A DNA stretch of 7,103 nucleotides from Burkholderiales bacterium UBA1834 (GTDB lineage: Bacteria; Pseudomonadota; Gammaproteobacteria; Burkholderiales; Burkholderiaceae_C). The stretch covers positions 1-7,103 of the forward strand of contig DDJC01000002.1 in assembly GCA_002339015.1 (NCBI GenBank), in the 5' to 3' direction. Shown here in pieces: positions 1 through 6,072 of the stretch; position 1 is the stretch's first letter; each line of letters opens with the position of its first letter. Below the pieces are notes generated by a model, which was given only the letters and a program-made list of their open reading frames with translations, was not told the origin of the DNA and searched no databases. A program made the position numbers and the translations under genes.

Positions 1-964
1 CGAACAGGCGCTTGCGGCAGAACGTGGCCACCACTTCGGAGAAGATGCCGAAGGCCGGCAGGATCAGGATGTAGACCTCGGGGTGGCCCCAGATCCAGAT
101 CAGGTTCACGTACAACATGGGGTTGCCGCCCAGGTGGTTCGTGAAGAAGTTCGTGCCGGCGTAGCGGTCCAGGGACATCAGCACCAGGGCCGCCGTCAGG
201 ATCGGGAACGAAGCCACGATCAGGGCGTTGGTGCACAGCGAGGTCCACGTGAACACGGGCATCTTCATCATGCCCATGCCCGGCGCGCGCATCTTGACGA
301 TGGTGACCAGCAGGTTGATGCCCGACAGCGTCGTGCCCACCCCTGCGATCTGCAATGACCAGATGTAGTAATCCAGCCCCACCCCGGGGTTCTGGTTGCC
401 CAGGTTGGACAGGGCCAGCCAGCCGGCGGTGGAGAACTCGCCCAGGAACAGCGACACCATCACCAGCGCGGCGCCGGCGGTCGTCATCCAGAAGCTGAAG
501 TTGTTCAGGAAGGGGAAGGCCACGTCACGCGCGCCGATCTGCAGCGGCACGACGTAGTTCATCAGGCCCGTCACCAGCGGCATCGCCACGAAGAAGATCA
601 TGATCACGCCGTGGGCGGTGAAGATCTGGTCGTAGTGGTGCGGGGGCAGGTAGCCCATGTTGTCGCCGAAGGCCATGGCCTGCTGCAGACGCATCATGAT
701 GGCGTCGGCGAAGCCGCGCAGCAGCATCACGATGCCCAGGATCATGTACATGATCCCGATCTTCTTGTGGTCGATGCTGCAGAACCAGTCGCGCCACAGC
801 GGACCCCACAGACGCAGCTTGGTCAGCAGGCCCACCAGGCCGATGCCGCCGGCCACGACGGCCAGGAAGGTCCACAACACGATGGGCTCGTGCGCCATCG
901 GGATCGAGTCCCAGGTCAGCCGCCCCAACAGCCAGTGGGGCGCTACGGAAGAATGTTCATGCAT
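1..964 (-). CDS. cyoB: Cytochrome bo3 ubiquinol oxidase subunit I, N-terminal part (runs off left edge)
   Basis: Catalytic heme-copper subunit of the inner-membrane quinol oxidase, which oxidises ubiquinol, reduces O2 to water and pumps protons. 321 residues are visible, about half of the ~660-residue family length; the C-terminus lies beyond position 1. The protein begins MHEHSSVAPHW and matches E. coli CyoB closely with a +12 then +10 offset. R83 and D87 (RGFAD) and H110 (PPHHYDQ) correspond to the quinol-site residues. H118 (TAHG) is a heme b ligand. D147 (GARD) is the D-channel entry. E296, H294 and Y298 (WGHPEVY) supply the gating Glu, a CuB ligand and the cross-linked Tyr. The two other CuB histidines and the heme o3 ligand are outside the window. 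The start at 964 is the first in-frame ATG after cyoA; its ribosome site is weak (GAGTGA). It lies 56 bp downstream of cyoA, consistent with one operon. Confidence 0.97.
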   Translation of the reverse strand, partial: MHEHSSVAPHWLLGRLTWDSIPMAHEPIVLWTFLAVVAGGIGLVGLLTKLRLWGPLWRDWFCSIDHKKIGIMYMILGIVMLLRGFADAIMMRLQQAMAFGDNMGYLPPHHYDQIFTAHGVIMIFFVAMPLVTGLMNYVVPLQIGARDVAFPFLNNFSFWMTTAGAALVMVSLFLGEFSTAGWLALSNLGNQNPGVGLDYYIWSLQIAGVGTTLSGINLLVTIVKMRAPGMGMMKMPVFTWTSLCTNALIVASFPILTAALVLMSLDRYAGTNFFTNHLGGNPMLYVNLIWIWGHPEVYILILPAFGIFSEVVATFCRKRLF

Positions 965-1020
965 GGCTAGTCACTCAAAAAGGGCTCGCGGGGGCCTTCT
1001 GCTGAAAACCCCACTCGATC

Positions 1021-2067
1021 TCAATGCTTGCCACCACCGTGGTCGTGGTGGGCTTGGGCATCCGTGGCGCCGCTGGCGGTGCCTTCACCGTGCGCAGCGT
1101 GTGCGGCATGGCCGGCGTGTTCAGGGCTGGCTTGTGCACCGCCCCGGGCCGCCTTGTTGCGCACGGCGTCCTTGGCCATCATGTCGTGCATGCACTGCTG
1201 GCCATCCTCGACGCACAGGTTCAGCGCGCGCTTGTAGAGGTTGGGCTCGACCGTGGAGAACAGCTCGACGGGATTGCGCTCGCTGGGCTTGACCAGTTCA
1301 CGGTAGACATCACGGGTCAGGGGCTTGCCTTCGACCTTGGCCTTGGCGACCCACTTGTCGAAGTCTTCGTTGCTCAGGCCGTGGAACTTGAAGGTCATGC
1401 CGGCGAAGCCCGAGCCGCTGTAGTGCGAGGACATGCCCTGGTACACACCAGGCTTGTTGATCACGGCGTTCAGCTCGGTCTGCATGCCGGGCATGGTGTA
1501 GATCATGCCGGCCAGGGCGGGCACGTAGAACGCGTTCATCGTGGTGCTCGATGTCAGCTTGAAACGGATGGGGCGATCGACCGGCGCGGCGATCTCGTTG
1601 ACCGTCGCGATGCCCTGCTCAGGCAGGAAGAACAGCCATTTCCAGTCCAGCGAGATCACTTCGACCTCAAGTGGCTTGACGTCGGCGGGCAGGGGTTTCT
1701 CGGCCGAGATGCGGTCCAGCGGACGGTAGGGGTCGAGCTTGTGCGTGCTGATCCAGGTCAGCGCGCCCAGGGCGATGATGATCATCAGCGGGGCGGCCCA
1801 GATCACCAGTTCGAGCTGCGTGGAGTGGTCCCAGTCGGGGGCGTAGTCGGCCTCCTTGTTGGACTGGCGGTAACGCCAGGCAAACAGCAGGGTCAAGAAG
1901 ATCACCGGTACGATGATCAGAAGCATCAACACGGTCGAGATGACGATGAGGTCTCGCTGCTGGAGCGCCACATCACCGGAAGGGCTCATCACGACCGCAT
2001 TGCAACCAGCCAGCAGGGCGATGACGGGGGCCAGGAGGAGGGCCCGGTAGTTCTTGATGGAAGGCAT
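1021..2067 (-). CDS. cyoA: Cytochrome bo3 ubiquinol oxidase subunit II, lipoprotein
   Basis: Subunit II of the quinol oxidase, 348 residues with the chosen start (E. coli CyoA is about 315). The N-terminus MPSIKNYRALLLAP leads to a lipobox LLAGC, so C22 should be the lipidated residue. Two membrane helices follow at about 39-65 and 86-107, then a periplasmic cupredoxin fold. The loop that would hold the CuA cysteines reads SSHYSGSGFAGM, with no Cys, as expected for a quinol rather than cytochrome c oxidase. A C-terminal pair C285/C292 (LCVEDGQQCMHDMM) precedes a tail rich in His, Ala and Gly (residues 315-348, ten His) that might bind metal. The start is not certain: an in-frame ATG at 2160 would add 31 residues that do not resemble a signal peptide, and neither ATG has a good ribosome site. 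2067 was chosen because it places the lipoprotein signal at the N-terminus. First visible gene of the cyo operon, divergent from the MFS gene. Confidence 0.96.
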   Translation of the reverse strand: MPSIKNYRALLLAPVIALLAGCNAVVMSPSGDVALQQRDLIVISTVLMLLIIVPVIFLTLLFAWRYRQSNKEADYAPDWDHSTQLELVIWAAPLMIIIALGALTWISTHKLDPYRPLDRISAEKPLPADVKPLEVEVISLDWKWLFFLPEQGIATVNEIAAPVDRPIRFKLTSSTTMNAFYVPALAGMIYTMPGMQTELNAVINKPGVYQGMSSHYSGSGFAGMTFKFHGLSNEDFDKWVAKAKVEGKPLTRDVYRELVKPSERNPVELFSTVEPNLYKRALNLCVEDGQQCMHDMMAKDAVRNKAARGGAQASPEHAGHAAHAAHGEGTASGATDAQAHHDHGGGKH

Positions 2068-2114
2068 TGCCGGAACAGGAAAATTTGGAGCGCAGGGACG
2101 CCCAGGAGCCGCAA

Positions 2115-2143
2115 AATCTACACCCAATGAGATGGGCTGGGAA
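2115..2143 (-). promoter_or_regulatory. Weak candidate sigma-70 promoter for cyoA
   Basis: Read on the minus strand, TTCCCA (2143-2138) is followed by a 17-bp spacer and TAGATT (2120-2115). Each hexamer matches four of six consensus bases. It would start transcription about 40 bases upstream of the ATG at 2067, and would rule out the alternative start at 2160. This is a visual match only; such matches arise by chance, so confidence is low. Confidence 0.2.
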
Positions 2144-2151
2144 TTGGACGT

Positions 2152-2167
2152 TTTGTCCATGGTCAAA
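2152..2167. promoter_or_regulatory. Near-perfect 16-bp palindrome, possible operator between cyoA and the MFS gene
   Basis: TTTGTCCATGGTCAAA is symmetric at 14 of 16 positions. It partly resembles an FNR/ANR box (TTGAT-N4-ATCAA): TTG on the left and TCAA on the right agree, but the inner bases differ (7 of 10 conserved positions). ANR-type control of cyo operons is known in Pseudomonas, so an oxygen-responsive site here would make sense, but the match is imperfect. The site sits about 85 bp upstream of the preferred cyoA start and about 60 bp upstream of the divergent MFS start, so one regulator could act on both. Confidence 0.3.
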
Positions 2168-2171
2168 TTTC

Positions 2172-2210
2172 CCGAATGGTGCGACTCTTGAGTTGTCCGA
2201 ATGGAACAAC
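2172..2210. repeat. Short direct repeat CCGAATGG x2 with flanking inverted GTTGT/ACAAC
   Basis: CCGAATGG occurs at 2172-2179 and again at 2197-2204, 25 bp apart. The second copy lies inside an inverted pair, GTTGT (2192-2196) and ACAAC (2206-2210). The region is a divergent intergenic spacer, so these could be protein-binding half-sites. No known operator was recognised. Confidence 0.3.
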
Positions 2211-2220
2211 ATCCGATAAC

Positions 2221-2225
2221 GGAGA
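2221..2225 (+). promoter_or_regulatory. Ribosome binding site that sets the MFS start
   Basis: GGAGA lies 4 bases before the ATG at 2230 and 7 bases before a second in-frame ATG at 2233. The open frame continues upstream to an ATG at 2176, but that one has no comparable site. The encoded extra 18 residues also do not look like part of the family, so the start was placed at 2230. Confidence 0.6.
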
Positions 2226-2229
2226 ACGC

Positions 2230-3573
2230 ATGATGACGAGTATCAGCAGTACCCCCACGGAACTCAACTCCGGCAGCCTGGAGCGCGATGCGCGCCAGAT
2301 CAACGCCAACGGGCACTCGCCCGTGGCGCCCAGCGAGATCGCGGTGGGCGTGGTGATCGGACGAGCGTCCGAGTATTTCGACTTCTTCGTCTACGGGATC
2401 GCCTCCGTCCTGGTGTTCCCCGCAGTGTTCTTCCCGCACATGGACCGGCTGGAAGGCACCCTCTGGTCCTTCGTGATCTTCTCCTTCGCCTTCGTCGCGC
2501 GGCCATTCGGTACCGCCTTGTCCATGGCCGCGCAGCGGCGCTGGGGGCGGGGCACCAAGCTCACCATGGCGCTGTTCCTGCTGGGGTTCTCTACGGCGGG
2601 CATCGCCTTCCTGCCGGGGTACGCCACCCTGGGCTTCAATGCCATCGTGCTGCTGTCGGCGCTGCGCGTTCTGCAAGGGCTGGCGCTGGGTGGCTCCTGG
2701 GACGGGTTGCCTTCGCTGCTGGCACTGAACGCCCCACAAGGGCGCCGCGGCTGGTACGCGATGCTGGGGCAATTGGGTGCACCGGTAGGCTTCGTGATCG
2801 CCAGCGCCCTGTTTCTGTACCTGCACAGCAGCCTGAACCAGGCTGATTTCCTGGACTGGGGCTGGCGCTACCCCTTCTACGTGGCCTTCGCCATCAACGT
2901 GGTGGCGCTGTTCGCCCGCCTGCGCCTGGTGGTGACGGAGGAGTACACGCAGTTGCTGGAAGAGCGCGAACTGGAGCCCGTACCGCTGCACCAGTTGGTG
3001 CGTGACCAGGGCTACAACATCTTCCTGGGCGCCTTCGCCGCATTGGCCAGCTACGCGCTTTTCCACATCGTGACGGTTTTCCCGCTGTCGTGGATTGCGC
3101 TGAGCAACACGCAGACCATCGATGACGTGCTCTCGGTGCAGATCGTGGGGGGCGCGCTGGCGGTGGTGGGCATGCTGGCCTCCGGCCGCATCGCCGACAA
3201 GATTGGGCGCCGGCGCACGCTGGGCGCCCTGGCCGTGGCCATCGGTGTGTACAGTGTGGTGGCACCGATGCTGCTGAGCGGGGGGCCGGCCATGGAGGAT
3301 GCTTTCATCCTCATCGGCTTCGTGCTGCTGGGCTTGTCCTACGGCCAGGCGGCCGGCGCCGTGACCGCCAACTTCAGCACACGCTACCGCTATGCCGGCG
3401 CAGCCCTGACAGCGGATTTCGCCTGGCTGATCGGCGCCGCCTTCGCACCGCTGGTGGCCCTGGGCCTGTCGGCGCACTTCGGTCTGGCCTACCTGAGCCT
3501 GTACCTGCTGTCCGGCGCGGTGTGCACGCTGGCGGCGCTGCGCGTGAACCGCTCCCTGGAAATCAAGGATTGA
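2230..3573 (+). CDS. MFS transporter, metabolite:H+ symporter (MHS)-like
   Basis: 447-residue polytopic inner-membrane protein, probably a proton-coupled transporter for a small metabolite; the substrate cannot be read from sequence. About 35 hydrophilic residues precede the first helix, which carries the MHS-like motif ASEYFDFFVYG (46-56). The segment VARPFG (89-94) starts the loop 2-3 region, and RVLQGLALGGSWDG (146-159) matches the family RxxQGxxxGGEW motif with Ser in place of Glu. The loop 2-3 A-motif is degenerate (AAQRRWGRGTKL, lacking the usual GD). The second half has a canonical version, GRIADKIGRRRTL. Late helices contain FVLLGLSYGQAAGA. The gene is alone on its strand, divergent from cyoA, and closed by a terminator. 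E. coli also has an MFS gene (ampG) next to cyo, but this protein is of MHS rather than AmpG type. Family assignment is firm; specific function is unknown. Confidence 0.9.
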   Translation: MMTSISSTPTELNSGSLERDARQINANGHSPVAPSEIAVGVVIGRASEYFDFFVYGIASVLVFPAVFFPHMDRLEGTLWSFVIFSFAFVARPFGTALSMAAQRRWGRGTKLTMALFLLGFSTAGIAFLPGYATLGFNAIVLLSALRVLQGLALGGSWDGLPSLLALNAPQGRRGWYAMLGQLGAPVGFVIASALFLYLHSSLNQADFLDWGWRYPFYVAFAINVVALFARLRLVVTEEYTQLLEERELEPVPLHQLVRDQGYNIFLGAFAALASYALFHIVTVFPLSWIALSNTQTIDDVLSVQIVGGALAVVGMLASGRIADKIGRRRTLGALAVAIGVYSVVAPMLLSGGPAMEDAFILIGFVLLGLSYGQAAGAVTANFSTRYRYAGAALTADFAWLIGAAFAPLVALGLSAHFGLAYLSLYLLSGAVCTLAALRVNRSLEIKD

Positions 3574-3612
3574 TGTGAGCAATCACTGACTTCGCGCCAA
3601 GCGTGAGCCGGG

Positions 3613-3648
3613 AGCCTCGGGCCTTCTGCAGGGAGCCCGGGGCTTTTT
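3613..3648 (+). terminator. Rho-independent terminator of the MFS gene
   Basis: A 10-bp stem AGCCTCGGGC (3613-3622) with GCCCGGGGCT (3635-3644), including one G-T wobble, encloses a 12-base loop and is followed by five T (3644-3648). It starts 40 bp after the MFS stop. The T-tract reaches the stop codon of the converging kinase gene (3648-3650). The minus-strand reading has the stem but no T-run, so it should act mainly on plus-strand transcripts. Confidence 0.8.
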
Positions 3649-5018
3649 CATGCGGGTGGGCTCAGTGGCAGATCGACCTGCGCCGCAAGCCCGGGCTGTG
3701 CGTTGCGCAAATGCAGCACACCGCCATGGGCGGCAGCGATCAGGCGACACAGGTTCAGGCCCAGGCCGACACCGCCGCTGTGACGGGTGCGGGCCGAATC
3801 GGGACGGAAAAAGGGTTGCCCAAGCTGCCCCAGCACATCGTCCGGCACGCCCGTGCCCCTGTCGCGCACGCACAGGCGAACCACCGCCCCGCCGCCTTGT
3901 CCAGTCTGGTCAGGCACCTGGGCGATGGCCAGTTGCACCGGTCCATGGGCCTCGTCGTTGTGACGCAAGGCGTTGTCCAGCAGGTTGCCCAGCAGCACCT
4001 GGATGCGGCTGCGGTCCAGGCGCATGGCCGGCAACTCAGGCGCGATGTCCACAGTGAGCAGGCCCGCCTTCAGCGGCTCCGTGAACCGGCGCTGCACCAG
4101 TTCGTCCACCAGTTCGGGCCAGGTGCAGCCTTCCAGGCGCAGGGCGCTGTGGCCAGCGTCCAGGCGTTCGCGCTCCAGCAGGCTCTCGATCATGTCGCGC
4201 ATCTGGCCCAGTTCCTTGACCACCGCCTGCTGGCCGGGGCTCTCGTCCAGCAGCTCGACGTTGAGGCGGGCACGGGTGAGCGGGCTGCGCAACTCGTGGC
4301 TGATGGACAGCAGCAGTTCGCGCTTGGCATCCAGCATGGCCTGGATGTCGTCGGCCATGCGGTTGAAGCGGGCCGCCAGCGCGCCGATCTCGTCAGCGTG
4401 GCGCAAGTGCACGCGGTGCGACAGCTCCCCCCGGCCGAAGGCGGCCACGCCGTGGGCCAGCACCCGCAGGGGCATCAGCATCAGGCGCGTGCTGGCATAG
4501 GCGATGACAGTCAGCAGCAGGACGCCGCCCAGCATCCAGCCCCAGGCCAGGCCCTGCTGCAGGGCCCAGTGGACGAAACCGCCGCCGATGCCTGCCAGCA
4601 CCAGGAAGACCAGCGTGAGCCGCGCACCCAGCGAATGGCGGAAACGCCGCCGCCAGTTGAAAGCGTGGTCGTGGTGGTGATGCCAGTGCCACAGGCGGTC
4701 GTAGGCGCGCAGGGCGCGCCAATGGTCACGCAGGTGCCGGTGGTGGGCGGCGTGCTGGTGCCAGTCGGCGCCATAAGGACCGTAGGGATAGGGGCCGTAC
4801 GGGCCGAAAGGGGCGTGTGCCTCGGGGTCGAGGCCCGCGCCCGGGTCAAGGCCAGGCCCAGGCATGCCAGGCGACGCCAGCTTGGCGTTCGACAGCGCAT
4901 CGCGCTTGGCCGCACGCCAGGCCTCGAACCAGGCCTCCGGCGTGGGGTAGCCCATGGCCACCAGGTGCCGCTGCAGGTGGCGGGCGCGCCGGGCTTGGCG
5001 GTGGTGTCGAGAGAACAT
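3648..5018 (-). CDS. Membrane histidine kinase, CpxA/RstB-like, with His-rich cytoplasmic N-terminus
   Basis: 456-residue sensor kinase that should phosphorylate the adjacent response regulator. Residues 1-45 are basic (starting MFSRHHRQARRAR); 66-83 hold GPY repeats; 85-118 hold twelve His, ending HWHHHHDH. A basic stretch NWRRRFRH (121-128) precedes membrane helix 1 (about 131-152), which suggests the N-terminus is cytoplasmic. Only about 7 residues separate it from helix 2 (about 160-180), so there is no periplasmic sensor domain. HAMP follows at about 181-233. The H-box SISHELRSPLTR has phospho-acceptor H241. The N-box is GNLLDNALRHN (344-354), G1 is DRGTGVPDD (386-394), and G2 is GGVGLGLN (415-422), all intact. 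The start at 5018 is 12 bp after the regulator's stop, with AAAGGG 7 bases upstream. The last gene of the operon. The signal is unknown; metal binding by the His-rich part is inference. Confidence 0.93.
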   Translation of the reverse strand: MFSRHHRQARRARHLQRHLVAMGYPTPEAWFEAWRAAKRDALSNAKLASPGMPGPGLDPGAGLDPEAHAPFGPYGPYPYGPYGADWHQHAAHHRHLRDHWRALRAYDRLWHWHHHHDHAFNWRRRFRHSLGARLTLVFLVLAGIGGGFVHWALQQGLAWGWMLGGVLLLTVIAYASTRLMLMPLRVLAHGVAAFGRGELSHRVHLRHADEIGALAARFNRMADDIQAMLDAKRELLLSISHELRSPLTRARLNVELLDESPGQQAVVKELGQMRDMIESLLERERLDAGHSALRLEGCTWPELVDELVQRRFTEPLKAGLLTVDIAPELPAMRLDRSRIQVLLGNLLDNALRHNDEAHGPVQLAIAQVPDQTGQGGGAVVRLCVRDRGTGVPDDVLGQLGQPFFRPDSARTRHSGGVGLGLNLCRLIAAAHGGVLHLRNAQPGLAAQVDLPLSPPA

Positions 5019-5024
5019 CGGTGA

Positions 5025-5037
5025 ACCCTTTCAGGGT
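5025..5037 (-). promoter_or_regulatory. Small hairpin over the regulator stop codon and kinase ribosome site
   Basis: On the minus strand ACCCT-GAA-AGGGT forms a perfect 5-bp stem with a 3-base loop. It includes the regulator's TGA (5033-5031) and the AAAGGG ribosome site of the kinase (5031-5026). A ribosome ending on the regulator would open it, so kinase translation may be coupled to regulator translation. The stem is short and its effect is inferred. Confidence 0.3.
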
Positions 5038-5762
5038 CGGGGCGCAAGCGCCAGGCAATAGCCGGCGTTGCGCAGCGTCTTGATGGCGTCCAGAGGGCCC
5101 AGCTTCTTGCGCAGGCGGCTGACCAGGATATCGACCGATCTGGTGAAGAGATCGGCTTCCTGGCCGCGCAGGCGGTTGAGGATCTCGTCGCGGCTGAAGA
5201 CCTTGCCCGGCTCGGTGGCCAGGATCAAGAGCAGTTCGTACTCGGTGCTGGTCAGCTCGAACACGCGGCCATTGTCGGCACGGGCCTCGCGGCGGTCCAG
5301 ATCCAGCATCAGCCCATCGAAGCGGCGCTGGCGGGGCGCTGCCCCTGCCGGCGTGGCGACCACGGCGGCGGCAGAGGGGGGGCCCAGCCGCACCGCCCGG
5401 CGCAGCAGGCTCTGCAGGCGGGCGGCCAGCTCGCGCGGCTCGAAGGGTTTGGCCAGGTAGTCGTCCGCCCCCAGTTCCAGCCCGACAACGCGGTCCGTCA
5501 GGTCCCCGCGCGCGCTGAGCATCAGCACGGGCAACTGGCGCCAGGGTTCGTCGCCCGCGCGCAGGCGCTTGCAGAACTCAAAGCCATCGACCTCGGGCAG
5601 CATGCCGTCCAGGATCAGGGCCTGGAAAGACTCGGTTTCCAGCCGCCGCAGGCCTTCGCTGGGACGCGTCGCGGCCACCAGCTCCAGGTCGAAGCGGGCC
5701 AGGTACTGCGCCAGCGGCGGGGCGAGCGCCTCGTCGTCATCGATCAGCAGGATGCGCGCCAT
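5031..5762 (-). CDS. OmpR/PhoB-family response regulator
   Basis: 243-residue DNA-binding regulator, the likely partner of the downstream kinase. The receiver domain (1-120) has the acidic pocket D8-D10 (LLIDDDEAL), phospho-acceptor D52 (LILDGMLPEVDG), S83 (LSAR) and K105 (LAKPFEPRE). An Ala/Pro-rich linker (about 123-147) leads to a winged-helix domain (about 150-240) with ELTSTEYELLLIL, FSRDEILNRLRG, the recognition helix region RSVDILVSRLRKKLG and the closing wing TLRNAGYCLA. The start at 5762 gives the standard receiver N-terminus MARILLIDDD; in-frame ATGs at 5774 and 5810 would add residues foreign to the family. The gene begins 26 bp inside the ferredoxin frame and has no clear ribosome site, so it probably relies on translational coupling. 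Overall closest in style to CpxR/RstA-type regulators. Confidence 0.94.
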   Translation of the reverse strand: MARILLIDDDEALAPPLAQYLARFDLELVAATRPSEGLRRLETESFQALILDGMLPEVDGFEFCKRLRAGDEPWRQLPVLMLSARGDLTDRVVGLELGADDYLAKPFEPRELAARLQSLLRRAVRLGPPSAAAVVATPAGAAPRQRRFDGLMLDLDRREARADNGRVFELTSTEYELLLILATEPGKVFSRDEILNRLRGQEADLFTRSVDILVSRLRKKLGPLDAIKTLRNAGYCLALAPRP

Positions 5763-6072
5763 GGTGCGGAGCATTGTGCACGGTGTCGGCGCGCACCAGG
5801 GTGATGGCACGCTCCGGGCAGGCCGTGATGCAGCGGCCGCAAGCCTGGCAGGCCTCGGCGTTGGACGTGAAGGCCTGCTTCCAGCCGTGGGCCCAGCCCT
5901 TGACGCGGCCGATCATCGACAGGTCGCCACGCTGGTCGGCGGGCAACACATCGAGGATGAAGACGCTGTGCGGGCACACGTCCAGGCAGTCGCCCTTGCC
6001 TTCGCAGCGGTTGCGGTCAATGCGGGGCACGAAGCGGCCCGCGGGCTGGCGGCAGTCCCGGCGGTCCATCAT
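5737..6072 (-). CDS. Two-cluster ferredoxin with a [3Fe-4S]-type first motif
   Basis: 111-residue soluble iron-sulfur protein. The second motif is complete: C75, C78, C81, C85 (CQACGRCITACP). The first reads C23-EGKGD-C29-LDV-C33-P: the second of the four usual cysteines is Lys26. In two-cluster ferredoxins this pattern usually means a [3Fe-4S] cluster at site I, as in Sulfolobus ferredoxin, where Asp takes this place. The expected pairing is C23, C29, C85 for one cluster and C75, C78, C81, C33 for the other. A basic N-terminal stretch and a His-containing tail (VHNAPHHGAH) flank the core. The start overlaps the stop of the upstream gene (ATGATG over TGA). GAGG lies 4 bases before the first ATG and 7 before the second (6069), so the true start may be 6069. 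Its redox partner is unknown. The position inside a two-component operon suggests a sensory or electron-transfer role linked to it. Confidence 0.9.
   Translation of the reverse strand: MMDRRDCRQPAGRFVPRIDRNRCEGKGDCLDVCPHSVFILDVLPADQRGDLSMIGRVKGWAHGWKQAFTSNAEACQACGRCITACPERAITLVRADTVHNAPHHGAHPADR

Noticed and set aside
970..1010. Weak hairpin with a short T-run between cyoA and cyoB on the minus strand
   Set aside because: The stem needs a bulge and is only about 5 bp; it is not convincing as a terminator or attenuator.
1024..2130. 368-codon plus-strand frame across cyoA
   Set aside because: No recognisable domain; the opposite strand encodes a clear CyoA. Same GC-driven effect.
2189..2220. 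Possible plus-strand promoter for the MFS gene (TTGTCC or TTGAGT with GATAAC)
   Set aside because: Hexamer matches and spacing are poor, and transcription would start almost at the ribosome site.
2161..3582. The cyoA reading frame stays open far upstream, opposite the whole MFS gene
   Set aside because: The extension is Gln/His/Arg-rich and low in complexity, typical of an antisense frame in GC-rich DNA; the plus-strand MFS protein has clear family motifs and membrane helices.
3603..5024. 473-codon open frame on the plus strand across the kinase gene
   Set aside because: Antisense shadow: composition is Gln/Ala/Val-rich without domains, while the minus strand encodes an intact kinase with all catalytic boxes.
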